Assembly (NCBI GenBank): GCA_902478825.1
Contig: CABSMK010000044.1
Location: 1 to 11,670 of the forward strand
Length of the DNA stretch: 11,670 nt
Direction of reading: 5' to 3'
Source of the DNA: an uncultured Collinsella sp.
GTDB taxonomy: Bacteria > Actinomycetota > Coriobacteriia > Coriobacteriales > Coriobacteriaceae
The notes below the pieces were generated by a model. That model worked only from the letters and a program-made list of their open reading frames with translations, was not told where the DNA came from and made no database searches. Both the position numbers and the translations under genes were made by a program. Every line of letters begins with the position of its first letter. The first letter of the stretch is position 1. Of this stretch, positions 1-6,473 are shown one piece after another.

Positions 1-1582
1 CCTCCGATTGATCGCCGCTCAACATGCGGGCGATCTCGGCGGTACGCGCTTCGCCGGTTACCTCGTCCAAATGCGTCTGGGGAACATCGCCCGGTTCCTT
101 GCTGACGACATAATGCTTGTCAGCCATGACGGCGACCTGCGCCAAGTGGGTTACGACAATCACCTGATGCGTAGCGGCGAGATCTGCCAGCACGCCCGCG
201 AGCGCACGCGCCGTGGAGCCACCGACGCCAGCATCGACCTCGTCAAACACCAGCGTATCGACACCGTCCGCGTTACCGAGGACAACCTTACTTGCCAACA
301 TGACGCGGCTGAGCTCGCCGCCCGACGCAATGCGGCGCAGGGGACGTGGAGTCAAACCGGCACCGCTGCGGTATAGCAGCTCGTAGCTCGAAGGACCAAC
401 GGGCGTCCACTCAGCACGGGGAAGATCGCGCGACTCCCAGACGAGCTCGGCACTACCCATCTCCAAGCGCGCCATCTGGCGGCTAACCTCGTGGCAGAAG
501 CGCGGGGCCGCCGTATTGCGAGCGCGCTTAAGTGCCTTGGCAGCGGCAAACAACTCGCGCTCGGCGCTCCCGAGTGCCTCACGCGCCTTTTTGATCTGCT
601 CATCGCCATCATCGACCAGGGACAGCAGTTCTTGCGAGCGATCGCGCATGGCAAAAACATCGTCCATAGTGGGACCCCACTGACGCAACAGACCCTTGAG
701 GTCGGAATACCGCTCACGCATGCGAGCGAGCTCGCGCGGGTCGAAGGCGACGCCATCGCGATAGGAACGAAGCTCGTTCGCGCAATCCTCAAGGGAGATA
801 CAGGCATCCGAAAGCGCATCGGCAATGTCGCCCAGCTTGCGATCGACGGCAGCCATACGGGAAAGCTCTGCCACGGCACTGTTCACGGCATCGATCGCTC
901 CCCCTTCGGCAGCAAGCGATGCATGGGCATCGTTAGCAGTGGCAACCAGTACCTCGGCATGTTCGGAGCGCGGCAGCAGTTCCTCGAGCTCCTCATACTC
1001 GCCCGGCTTAGGGTCGACCTCGGCAATGCGCTCCAGGGCGAAGCGCGCCTCCTCGACACGACTCCCCTGCGCACGCGAGGCCTCCTCGACGCGACGGACC
1101 TCCTTGGCAGCCGCGCGCGAGGCTTTAAAGCAAGCACGGTAGTGCTCGAGTGCCTCGAGCGCAGAGCGTCCCGCCCACGCATCGACCATCGCAACGTGAT
1201 GTGCCGGATCGAGCAAGCGTTGGTGCTCGTGCTGGCCGCACAAATCCATCATCACGCCAACGCGCTCCGAAAGCTCGCGCACACTGGCGATGCGCCCGTC
1301 AATCTTCACGCGGCTGCGGCCCTCGGCGGAAAGGCTGCGCTGTACGGTGAACCCTTCCGTGTCGTGCGGCCCGTCGAAGAGTCGTGCCTCGACGCTCGCG
1401 AGCGCCTCGCCCTCGCGCACCGTCGACGAATCCGCGCGCTCGCCCAAAATAAGTTTGAGGGCCGAGAGCAGCGCGGTCTTGCCAGCACCGGTCTCGCCGG
1501 TCAGGACAGTCAGGCCGGCACTCGGCACCAACGTCGCCTCGCGAATGAGTGCAATGTTAGAAACCTGCAGCTCATCGATCAT
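1..1582 (-). CDS. recN: DNA repair protein RecN (3' end cut by window edge)
   Basis: SMC-like ATPase of double-strand break repair, acting in the cytoplasm with RecA. Translation from the ATG at 1582 begins MIDELQVSNIALIREATL. The Walker A motif GETGAGKT is at residues 29-36 (family usually GETGAGKS). A long charged, coiled-coil-like middle follows. The ABC signature SGGELSR is at 420-426, Walker B VFDEVDAG is around 445-452, and a switch-like VVTHLAQVA comes after it. The frame stays open to base 2 (527 codons) and ends in ...EIARMLSGDQSE. That matches the RecN C-terminal region, so only about 30 residues are missing. The start overlaps the end of nadK by 11 nt, and GGAG lies 7 nt upstream of the ATG inside nadK, which suggests translational coupling. 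It is the last visible gene of the efp operon. Identification is secure. Confidence 0.96.
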   Translation of the reverse strand, partial: MIDELQVSNIALIREATLVPSAGLTVLTGETGAGKTALLSALKLILGERADSSTVREGEALASVEARLFDGPHDTEGFTVQRSLSAEGRSRVKIDGRIASVRELSERVGVMMDLCGQHEHQRLLDPAHHVAMVDAWAGRSALEALEHYRACFKASRAAAKEVRRVEEASRAQGSRVEEARFALERIAEVDPKPGEYEELEELLPRSEHAEVLVATANDAHASLAAEGGAIDAVNSAVAELSRMAAVDRKLGDIADALSDACISLEDCANELRSYRDGVAFDPRELARMRERYSDLKGLLRQWGPTMDDVFAMRDRSQELLSLVDDGDEQIKKAREALGSAERELFAAAKALKRARNTAAPRFCHEVSRQMARLEMGSAELVWESRDLPRAEWTPVGPSSYELLYRSGAGLTPRPLRRIASGGELSRVMLASKVVLGNADGVDTLVFDEVDAGVGGSTARALAGVLADLAATHQVIVVTHLAQVAVMADKHYVVSKEPGDVPQTHLDEVTGEARTAEIARMLSGDQSE

Positions 1583-2432
1583 GACGCACTCCGTAGAACA
1601 CACGGCTCACCGAGTTATAGAAGCTCTCGGGGCCGTAATCCAGCAGCAGCACATCGCAGGGACCGCGACGCACCGCCACGCTCTCAACGGTGCCATCACA
1701 GGTAATAAACTGCCCATCGATAGCGATCGCCGGAACGCTCGGACGGTCATCAGACATAAGGATTTCGACGACATCACTCGGCGAAGTCAAGAAGGCACGG
1801 GCCTGAATGGTGTGCGGCGCAATGGGTACGCATACCATACCCGTGTAATCGGGGCTGACGATGGGGCCGCCGGCGGATAGTGCATAGCCAGTGGAGCCGG
1901 TCGCCGTCGAAACAACGACACCGTCACCGCGTAGGCGGTCGATATGGTGACCGGACACCGTGATGTCAAACTCGACCATATCGGACAGGGGGCCGCGCGT
2001 AAGCGCCATGTCGTTGAGGGCGAAGGTGCGCACGACATCCTTCGTACCGTCTTCGCGCACGGACACGATATCAGCGGCGATGGTAGCGCGACGGCTCACA
2101 TGTAGCTCACCGGAAAGGGCGTCACTCACGACCTGCAGAATGTCGCGCTCCTCGGGACTCGCAGCAGTTAAAAAACCCAGGTGACCATAGGAAAGACCGA
2201 GGATAGGAATCTCACGATGGTTGAGGATACGGGCAGCGCGCAGCAACGTACCGTCGCCGCCGAGCGTAATGACCAGATCGGAGCCGTCGATATCAGGCGT
2301 GCTTTGGATCTTGGATCGCTGATCGGCCGCCCATGCGACCTCGTAGCCCTGGCGCGTAAGCCAAAGCTCGAGCATCAGGCCACTCTCGACCGCCTCTTGC
2401 TTGTAGTAATTGGGAACCAGAAAGACCTTCAT
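1572..2432 (-). CDS. nadK: NAD kinase
   Basis: ATP-dependent (or polyphosphate-dependent) phosphorylation of NAD to NADP in the cytoplasm; 286 aa, normal for the family. Visible motifs are GGDG at residues 58-61 (phosphate-donor loop), the ND pair at 140-141 in ALNDMALTRG (usually NE or ND), and TATGSTGY at 176-183, where many family members have TPTGSTAY. The glycine-rich LSAGGPI segment follows at about 185-191, and AIDGQ is at 237-241. I chose the ATG at 2432 (MKVFLVPNYYK) because homologues begin there. The frame extends upstream to 2567, but that stretch is antisense-like and lies over tlyA. The start overlaps the tlyA stop as ATGA, so the genes are probably translationally coupled. The weak ribosome-binding site (GAGAAAG, distant) fits reinitiation. 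The order tlyA-nadK-recN is common in Actinobacteria. Confidence 0.95.
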   Translation of the reverse strand: MKVFLVPNYYKQEAVESGLMLELWLTRQGYEVAWAADQRSKIQSTPDIDGSDLVITLGGDGTLLRAARILNHREIPILGLSYGHLGFLTAASPEERDILQVVSDALSGELHVSRRATIAADIVSVREDGTKDVVRTFALNDMALTRGPLSDMVEFDITVSGHHIDRLRGDGVVVSTATGSTGYALSAGGPIVSPDYTGMVCVPIAPHTIQARAFLTSPSDVVEILMSDDRPSVPAIAIDGQFITCDGTVESVAVRRGPCDVLLLDYGPESFYNSVSRVFYGVRHDR

Positions 2433-3232
2433 AGCGTTGCAGCTTTCTCGCTCAAAACCGATACCTGGGATTGCAGCTCGTCTTGCGAGCGGTCGCCGGG
2501 GGCAAACCTCGTGCCGTACAGGAAAAACTCGACGTTGCCCTTGGCACCATGGATGGGTGAAACGCACACATCGACCGGGAACAGGCCCTTGGCTGCAAAG
2601 AGTTCAATCGCCGCCACAAGCGTATCACGGCGGACGGCGGGGTCGGTCACGATGCCGCCCTCGCCCACCAGCGCAGCCGGCGCCTCAAACTGGGGCTTTA
2701 CGAGCGTGCAAAAAGAACCAGTAGGCGCCAGGCACGCCAGCACCGCATCGATAATGTTCGCGATGCTGGTAAACGAGACATCACACACAGCCAGGTCGAT
2801 GGCGCCGGCATAGCCAAGCTTGGGCAGCTGCGTCACGTTGGTGCGCTCATGCAGCGTCACGCGATCGTCCTGACGCAACGACCAATCGAATTGGGCGCGA
2901 CCCACGTCCACAGAGACAACAGTCGCAGCTCCGCGCTTGAGCAGGCAATCGGTAAAACCGCCGGTAGAGCAGCCCACATCCAAACAGGCAAGGCCCGTCG
3001 GATTGATGCCAAACGCATCAAGCGCGCCTTCGAGCTTAAGACCGCCGCGGCCAACATAGGGAATACGCCCCTTCACGTGCAGCGGCAGCCCCGGCATCAC
3101 CTTAAGACCCGGCGAAGTCAAGCGCTCGCCGCCACTCGAGACCAAGCCGGCCATAAGAGTGCGAAGGGCATCCGCGCGATCGGCGCAGATGCCCTGTGAA
3201 ATCAGTTCGTCATCAAGACGCACGCGTTTCAT
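2429..3232 (-). CDS. tlyA: TlyA family 16S/23S rRNA 2'-O-methyltransferase
   Basis: SAM-dependent rRNA ribose methyltransferase. In mycobacteria TlyA modifies 16S C1409 and 23S C1920 and sets capreomycin sensitivity, but the exact target here is inferred. With the chosen start the protein has 267 aa. An S4-like RNA-binding domain spans about residues 1-60 (MKRVRLDDELISQG). It is followed by YVGRGGLKL at 59-67, the SAM motif LDVGCSTGGFTD at 84-95, VDVGRAQFDW at 108-117, CDVSF at 150-154, VKPQFE at 178-183 and GNVEFF at 232-237. The K-D-K-E set typical of this fold is present (K66, D151, K179, E235). The tail beyond residue 241 is unremarkable. Starts at 3241 (ATG) and 3244 (TTG) are also in frame. 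None has a strong ribosome-binding site; 3232 best matches family N-termini. The gene lies 35 nt after xseB and its stop overlaps nadK. Confidence 0.93.
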   Translation of the reverse strand: MKRVRLDDELISQGICADRADALRTLMAGLVSSGGERLTSPGLKVMPGLPLHVKGRIPYVGRGGLKLEGALDAFGINPTGLACLDVGCSTGGFTDCLLKRGAATVVSVDVGRAQFDWSLRQDDRVTLHERTNVTQLPKLGYAGAIDLAVCDVSFTSIANIIDAVLACLAPTGSFCTLVKPQFEAPAALVGEGGIVTDPAVRRDTLVAAIELFAAKGLFPVDVCVSPIHGAKGNVEFFLYGTRFAPGDRSQDELQSQVSVLSEKAATL

Positions 3233-3267
3233 GAATGCCATCAACCATTCGTATCCGGAGATGCGGC

Positions 3268-3507
3268 CTAGCTATCCTGGGATTCGTTTGCCGCATCCTC
3301 ATCGTATTCCTGTTCGAGCTTATCGGCCTCACGCGGCGTCAGCTCAAACTTGTCGACCATATCGACCGCGCGGGAGCCCAGCTCAATCGCCTCGTCAAAC
3401 AGATCGAGTGAACGCTCCAAGGACGTATCCTTGGAGCGAACGGTAGCGATGATCTGGTCCAGACGGTCCGAGATCTCGTCGAAGTTGCGGACGGAACCAT
3501 CTGGCAT
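3268..3507 (-). CDS. xseB: Exodeoxyribonuclease VII small subunit
   Basis: Small subunit of exonuclease VII, a cytoplasmic single-strand-specific exonuclease in which several XseB chains bind the catalytic XseA subunit. It has 79 aa, typical length. The sequence has the family core: FDEISDRLDQIIATVRSKDTSLERSLDLF, with the conserved hallmark of a short helical pair joined around the S/T-LE segment, then FDEAIELGSRAV. The C-terminus is acidic (EQEYDEDAANESQDS). The ATG at 3507 is preceded by GAGGAG 5 nt upstream, which lies inside the last codons of nusB, and the gap to the nusB stop is 2 nt. The partner xseA, which is often the neighbour, is not in this window. Confidence 0.9.
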   Translation of the reverse strand: MPDGSVRNFDEISDRLDQIIATVRSKDTSLERSLDLFDEAIELGSRAVDMVDKFELTPREADKLEQEYDEDAANESQDS

Positions 3508-3509
3508 GG

Positions 3510-4097
3510 CTACTCCTCGACGGAGTCGGCCTCGACGGCCTCAGCAGCGTCCGCATCCTCGGAAAGTACACCGGCGGCAGCCTGAGCGGCAGCGACCTTG
3601 TCGGCAGCCTCGGCAGCCTGTGCCTCCTCGCGAGCGCGATCTTCGGCCAGCAGCTCTTGGTACAGGTCCTCGCCCGGCAGCTCCTCGCTGCGAGCGATCT
3701 TGCCCAGCACGCCGTTGACGAACGACGCGGACTGGTCGGTGCCATAGGCCTTGGCAAGCTCGACGGCCTCGTTGATCACGATGGCGTCCGAGACCTCCTC
3801 GTCGGTGAGGAAACGCATCTCGTAAACGGCGATACGCAGCAGATTGCGGTCGGCACCGGGCATGCGCATAAGATCCCAGTTCTTGGCAACGGAGCGCAGA
3901 GCGCAGTCGATGCGGTCGATATGCTCGTAGGCACCGCGGCACAGCTCCAGCGCATAGGGGTCGAGGGGACCCTTCGAGATCAGGAAATCACCCTCGAGGA
4001 CGCGCTCGAGCGGGCTGTCCGTGGCCTCGGCCTGGAACAGCAGCTGCAGCGCCTGACTGCGGGCAAGCGTACGCCCGCGATAAACCTTAAGGCTCAA
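3510..4097 (-). CDS. nusB: Transcription antitermination factor NusB with long acidic tail
   Basis: NusB binds boxA RNA with NusE (ribosomal protein S10) and supports antitermination, mainly on rRNA operons. Residues about 8-140 are the helical NusB domain: GRTLARSQALQLLFQAE at the N-terminus, then DRNLLRIAVYEM at about 83-94, VINEAVELAKAYG at about 107-119 and FVNGVLGKIAR at about 125-135, all family signatures. The protein is 195 aa against roughly 140 for most NusB proteins. The extra C-terminal 50-odd residues are Ala/Glu/Asp-rich low-complexity sequence ending EADSVEE. The start codon is TTG at 4097, supported by AAGGAG 6 nt upstream and by the start of homology. The asp23-like stop is 3 nt away. 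Function is secure for the domain; the tail has no assigned role. Confidence 0.94.
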   Translation of the reverse strand: MSLKVYRGRTLARSQALQLLFQAEATDSPLERVLEGDFLISKGPLDPYALELCRGAYEHIDRIDCALRSVAKNWDLMRMPGADRNLLRIAVYEMRFLTDEEVSDAIVINEAVELAKAYGTDQSASFVNGVLGKIARSEELPGEDLYQELLAEDRAREEAQAAEAADKVAAAQAAAGVLSEDADAAEAVEADSVEE

Positions 4098-4100
4098 AGG

Positions 4101-4463
4101 TTACTCCTTGGGGAAAACGAGGCCGTCGATGCAAACGTCAACACGCTCAACCTCAACGCCAACCTGGGCATCGATGGCAGCGACCACGGCAGCGCGAACG
4201 GCCTCGGCGAGTTTCTTGAACGGATAGCCAAAGAACACCACGACACGCACGGTGAGTGCGAGCTTGTCGCCAACGACCTCGGCCTCGACAGCCGGCTCGG
4301 AAGCCGGGGCCTTGGACGAGAGCATCATGGAGACAAGATTAGTGGCAAGGTCCTTGACGCCAACGGAGGCGATGCCCTCGACATCGGACACGGCGCGCGA
4401 GACGATGGCGGTCAGAACATCGGGCGAAATGCCGATGCCGTCAATCTTGATTTCTTGGGGCAT
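4101..4463 (-). CDS. Asp23/Gls24 family (DUF322, YqhY-like) protein
   Basis: A 120-aa protein of the Asp23/Gls24 envelope-stress family. The sequence shows the family pattern: ISPDVLTAIVSRAVSDVEGIASVG at residues 12-35, a strand-rich middle (KLALTVRVVVFFGYPFKKLAEAVRAAV at about 67-93), then VGVEVERVDVCIDGL near the end. No signal peptide or membrane segment is visible. In Firmicutes the YqhY paralogue sits just before nusB, as here, and has been linked to fatty-acid (acetyl-CoA carboxylase) homeostasis; whether that applies here is unknown. A strong AGGAGG stands 4 nt before the ATG at 4463. The gene lies 24 nt after efp and 3 nt before nusB. Family assignment is good; the specific role is not established. 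Confidence 0.87.
   Translation of the reverse strand: MPQEIKIDGIGISPDVLTAIVSRAVSDVEGIASVGVKDLATNLVSMMLSSKAPASEPAVEAEVVGDKLALTVRVVVFFGYPFKKLAEAVRAAVVAAIDAQVGVEVERVDVCIDGLVFPKE
4104..4109 (-). promoter_or_regulatory. Ribosome binding site of nusB (fixes a TTG start)
   Basis: The minus strand reads AAGGAG, then 6 nt, then TTG at 4097-4095. The Shine-Dalgarno bases double as the last two sense codons (AAG GAG) of the upstream Asp23-family gene. No ATG or GTG lies close by in frame, so this site decides the unusual TTG start of nusB. Confidence 0.75.
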
Positions 4464-4467
4464 GAGT

Positions 4468-4473
4468 CCTCCT
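4468..4473 (-). promoter_or_regulatory. Ribosome binding site of the Asp23-family gene
   Basis: The minus strand reads AGGAGG, a full Shine-Dalgarno core, 4 nt before the ATG at 4463, in the 24-nt gap after efp. It is among the strongest sites in this operon, which suggests high translation of the small Asp23-family protein. Confidence 0.7.
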
Positions 4474-4487
4474 AGAAGAGTTGGTTG

Positions 4488-5051
4488 CTAGACGCGGGAG
4501 ACGAACTTGCCGTCGCGGGTGTCAACCTTGATGACCTCGCCCTCGTTGAGGTACATGGGGACCTGGATGACAGCGCCGGTGTCGATCGTGGCCGGCTTGG
4601 TGGAACCCTGGACGGTATCGCCCTTAAAGCCCGGGTCGGTCTGGACGATGGTGGTCTCGATGAACATCGGCGGGGTCACGCCCATGAGCTCATCGTCGGC
4701 GAAGAGCAGCTGGCAGATGTCGTTCTCGCGCAGCCACTTGGAGTTCTCGCCCACCATGTCCTCGGGAACGGGAACCTGCTCATAGGACTCGTTGTCCATG
4801 AAGATGTAGTCGGTGCCATCGTTGTAGAGGTACTGGAACTCACGGGTGGTGAGCATGACGCTCTCGAACTTGGTGCCGGCGTTGCAGGTGTTCTCGACGA
4901 CGCGGCCGCTCTTGATGTCGCGGGTCTTGTAGCGCACAAACGCGCCGCCCTTGCCCGGCTTGACATGCTGGAACTCGACGATGGTGTAGACCTTGTCCTT
5001 GATACGGAGACCGAGGCCGTTCTTGAAGTCGGCGGTAGAAATGGTAGGCAT
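4488..5051 (-). CDS. efp: Translation elongation factor P
   Basis: EF-P binds between the ribosomal P and E sites and relieves stalling at polyproline stretches. It is 187 aa, standard length, from MPTISTADFKNGL at 5051. An in-frame extension up to 5084 lacks family similarity, while AAAGG sits just upstream of 5051. Domain I carries the loop KPGKGGAFVR (residues 31-40) with K34 at the tip, the residue that enters the peptidyl-transferase centre and is modified in some bacteria. The OB domains follow, with YIFMDNESYEQ (about 82-92) and the C-terminal EGEVIKVDTRDGKFVSRV signature. No EpmA, EpmB or YmfI-type modification gene is present here. It is the first gene of the leftward operon, directly after a promoter and the pepP terminator. 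Confidence 0.97.
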   Translation of the reverse strand: MPTISTADFKNGLGLRIKDKVYTIVEFQHVKPGKGGAFVRYKTRDIKSGRVVENTCNAGTKFESVMLTTREFQYLYNDGTDYIFMDNESYEQVPVPEDMVGENSKWLRENDICQLLFADDELMGVTPPMFIETTIVQTDPGFKGDTVQGSTKPATIDTGAVIQVPMYLNEGEVIKVDTRDGKFVSRV

Positions 5052-5108
5052 AGCGACCTTTCTTGTTATGGGCAGAACGCACAAGCGTCCAAATTACATA
5101 CGACAGAA

Positions 5109-5137
5109 ATTATACACTTGCAGACGGCGCCTGCGGC
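5109..5137 (-). promoter_or_regulatory. Putative promoter of the efp-recN operon
   Basis: The minus strand has a perfect -10 hexamer TATAAT at 5114-5109, about 57 nt before the efp ATG. At 17-nt spacing the -35 position (5137-5132) reads GCCGCA, a poor match to TTGACA, so the -35 is weak or recognition relies on the -10 region. It lies between the pepP terminator and efp, the right place for an operon promoter. The seven downstream genes show no other clear promoter between them. Confidence 0.6.
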
Positions 5138-5144
5138 GAGCGCA

Positions 5145-5188
5145 TAAAAAGAGAACGCGGGGCGTCCGAATCGATTCGGACGCCCCGC
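5145..5188 (-). terminator. Rho-independent terminator after pepP
   Basis: Bases 5157-5188 form a perfect 32-bp palindrome with a GC-rich stem and TCGA at its centre. On the minus strand it starts 22 nt past the pepP stop and is followed by TTCTCTTTTT (5155-5146), a U-rich tail. On the plus strand the downstream side is GCCCCAAAAATC, which has no U tract, so the terminator is directional and closes the pepP transcript before the efp promoter. Confidence 0.85.
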
Positions 5189-5210
5189 CCCAAAAATCTA
5201 TCGAAATGGG

Positions 5211-6341
5211 CTAGCAATCGATGACGTGCAGGTCGTGCGGGGTCTTGGTGAAAGGCTCGTAGCCGTTCTCGGTGACCACGCCGTAATCCTCCAGGCGCAC
5301 GCCGCCCACGCCGGGCAGGTAAACGCCGGGCTCCATGGTGACAACCGAGCCGATCGCGATGGTGTTCTTGCTGCGGTTGAAGTTGGGCAGCTCGTGGATG
5401 TCGATACCGACGCCGTGGCCCAGGCCATGATTGTAGTAATCGCCATAGCCGGCATCGCCGATGATCTTCTTGGAAAGCTTGAAGATGTCGTTACCCTCAA
5501 CGCCCGGATGGATGGCGGCGACGCACTCCTCGTGCGTGCGGCGCACGAGCGCGTACAGGTCGAGCTGCTCCTGCGTGGGCTCGCCCATCACGACGGTGCG
5601 CGTCATGTCGGAGCGGTAATCGCAGTAGCCCGCGCCGTAATCCATGAGAACGAAATCGCCCTTCTCGATCACGCGATCGCTCGGCACGGCATGCGGGTTG
5701 GCGGTGTTGGGACCGCTCGCCACGATGGAGCCGAAGGCAAGGCTGTCGGCGCCGTTGGCGAACATAAAGTTCTCGAGCTCGTTGCGAACCTGCTTCTCGG
5801 TCATACCGGGCTTAATAAAGCCGAGCATATGCTGGAAAGCGGCATCGGTGATCGACTGCGCATGGCGCATAAGCTCAATCTCCTCGGCATCCTTGATGGC
5901 GCGCATCTTGCGGATGTCGTCGTGCATCAGCGGTAGGATGCAGGCGACGGAACGGTCCTCCAGGCCGCGCTGAATACCCTGGTAGAAGTTAATCTGCATA
6001 TCGTCCTCGACAGCACAGACACGGCACTTGTTAGCCGCAATCTTGCCGGCGACCCAGCCGGGGATGGTACCCTCGTCCATGTCGTAAACCCAGGGGCTGC
6101 CGGCGGGCGTGTTCTCCTCAAAGCTGTTGAGGTAGCGCGAGTCGGTATGGAACAGGCACTGGTCGGCCGTAATAAACGCCGCGTGCGGGAATTCAAAGGT
6201 GTAATCGAAAACGCCCTTCACGCCCGTAAGCCAACGAAGGTTGGCCTCGTCGCGCACCACGATGGCGTCGTAGCCACGCTCGGCCATCAGGGCACGGACA
6301 CGCTCGATACGACCGGCAGGACCGGCAGCAAACTCAGACAT
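5211..6341 (-). CDS. pepP: M24B family metallopeptidase (Xaa-Pro aminopeptidase/dipeptidase)
   Basis: Cytoplasmic pita-bread-fold metallopeptidase that removes residues next to proline. It has 376 aa. The N-terminal creatinase-like domain covers about residues 10-140 (YDAIVVRDEANLRWLTG), and the catalytic domain about 150-370. All five dinuclear-metal ligands are visible: D234 in MDYGAGY, D245 in RSDMTRT, H309 in GLGHGVGIDIHE, E337 in TMEPGVY and E351 in RLEDYG. The substrate-site histidine H217 is in NPHAVPSD. The ATG at 6341 has AAAGGA 8-9 nt upstream. It lies downstream of aroB-like and upstream of efp, the same relative position as pepQ/pepE in mycobacteria. Whether it acts as an aminopeptidase P or a prolidase (PepQ) cannot be settled from sequence, so the symbol is approximate. 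Confidence 0.92.
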   Translation of the reverse strand: MSEFAAGPAGRIERVRALMAERGYDAIVVRDEANLRWLTGVKGVFDYTFEFPHAAFITADQCLFHTDSRYLNSFEENTPAGSPWVYDMDEGTIPGWVAGKIAANKCRVCAVEDDMQINFYQGIQRGLEDRSVACILPLMHDDIRKMRAIKDAEEIELMRHAQSITDAAFQHMLGFIKPGMTEKQVRNELENFMFANGADSLAFGSIVASGPNTANPHAVPSDRVIEKGDFVLMDYGAGYCDYRSDMTRTVVMGEPTQEQLDLYALVRRTHEECVAAIHPGVEGNDIFKLSKKIIGDAGYGDYYNHGLGHGVGIDIHELPNFNRSKNTIAIGSVVTMEPGVYLPGVGGVRLEDYGVVTENGYEPFTKTPHDLHVIDC

Positions 6342-6373
6342 GCAGATTCCTTTCTTGTTGTCTCTATAAAGAC

Positions 6374-6436
6374 GGGACGGGTCTCAACCGAACGACGGAA
6401 TCGCATGCGATCCGCAACCGATTGGAAACCCGCCCC
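6374..6436 (-). other. Structured RNA element: long hairpin between aroB-like and pepP
   Basis: On the minus strand GGGGCGGGTTTC (6436-6425) can pair with GAGACCCGTCCC (6385-6374) over 12 bp including two G-U pairs. On the plus strand those two positions are A-C mismatches, so the fold favours minus-strand RNA. Inside the loop is a second hairpin around the 12-bp palindrome ATCGCATGCGAT (6400-6411), flanked by CGG/CCG, and a repeated TCGGTTG. The tail after the stem is only GTCTTTATAG. It begins 37 nt after the aroB-like stop. It is either a weak terminator of the upstream operon or a structured leader of pepP; I cannot decide between them. Confidence 0.5.
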
Positions 6437-6438
6437 TC

Positions 6439-6467
6439 AACATGATACGAAAGACGATGGATGTCAA
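6439..6467 (-). promoter_or_regulatory. Candidate pepP promoter
   Basis: The minus strand holds a perfect TTGACA (6467-6462) seven bases after the aroB-like stop. At 17-nt spacing the -10 would be CATGTT (6444-6439), a weak match. The better hexamer TATCAT (6447-6442) lies at a spacing of only 14. The case is therefore incomplete. A start here would place the hairpin, or most of it, in the pepP leader. Confidence 0.35.
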
Positions 6468-6473
6468 TAAAAC

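Noticed and set aside
491..1705. 404-aa open frame on the plus strand opposite recN
   Set aside because: Antisense shadow of recN, whose Walker A, signature and Walker B motifs are unambiguous. No family resemblance in the plus-strand product.
2433..2567. Upstream extension of nadK (start at 2567)
   Set aside because: This 45-codon stretch overlaps the tlyA coding sequence out of frame and lacks NAD kinase similarity; homology starts at MKVFLVPNYYK.
3657..4475. 272-aa open frame on the plus strand opposite nusB and the Asp23-family gene
   Set aside because: Spans two well-supported minus-strand genes and carries no known motif; a GC-bias shadow.
5052..5084. Upstream extension of efp (MCVLPITRKVA...)
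   Set aside because: Not found in EF-P proteins. AAAGG sits immediately before the ATG at 5051.
5157..5188. Palindrome considered as an insertion-sequence end or att site
   Set aside because: There is no second copy, target duplication or recombinase gene in the window; position and T-rich tail fit a terminator.
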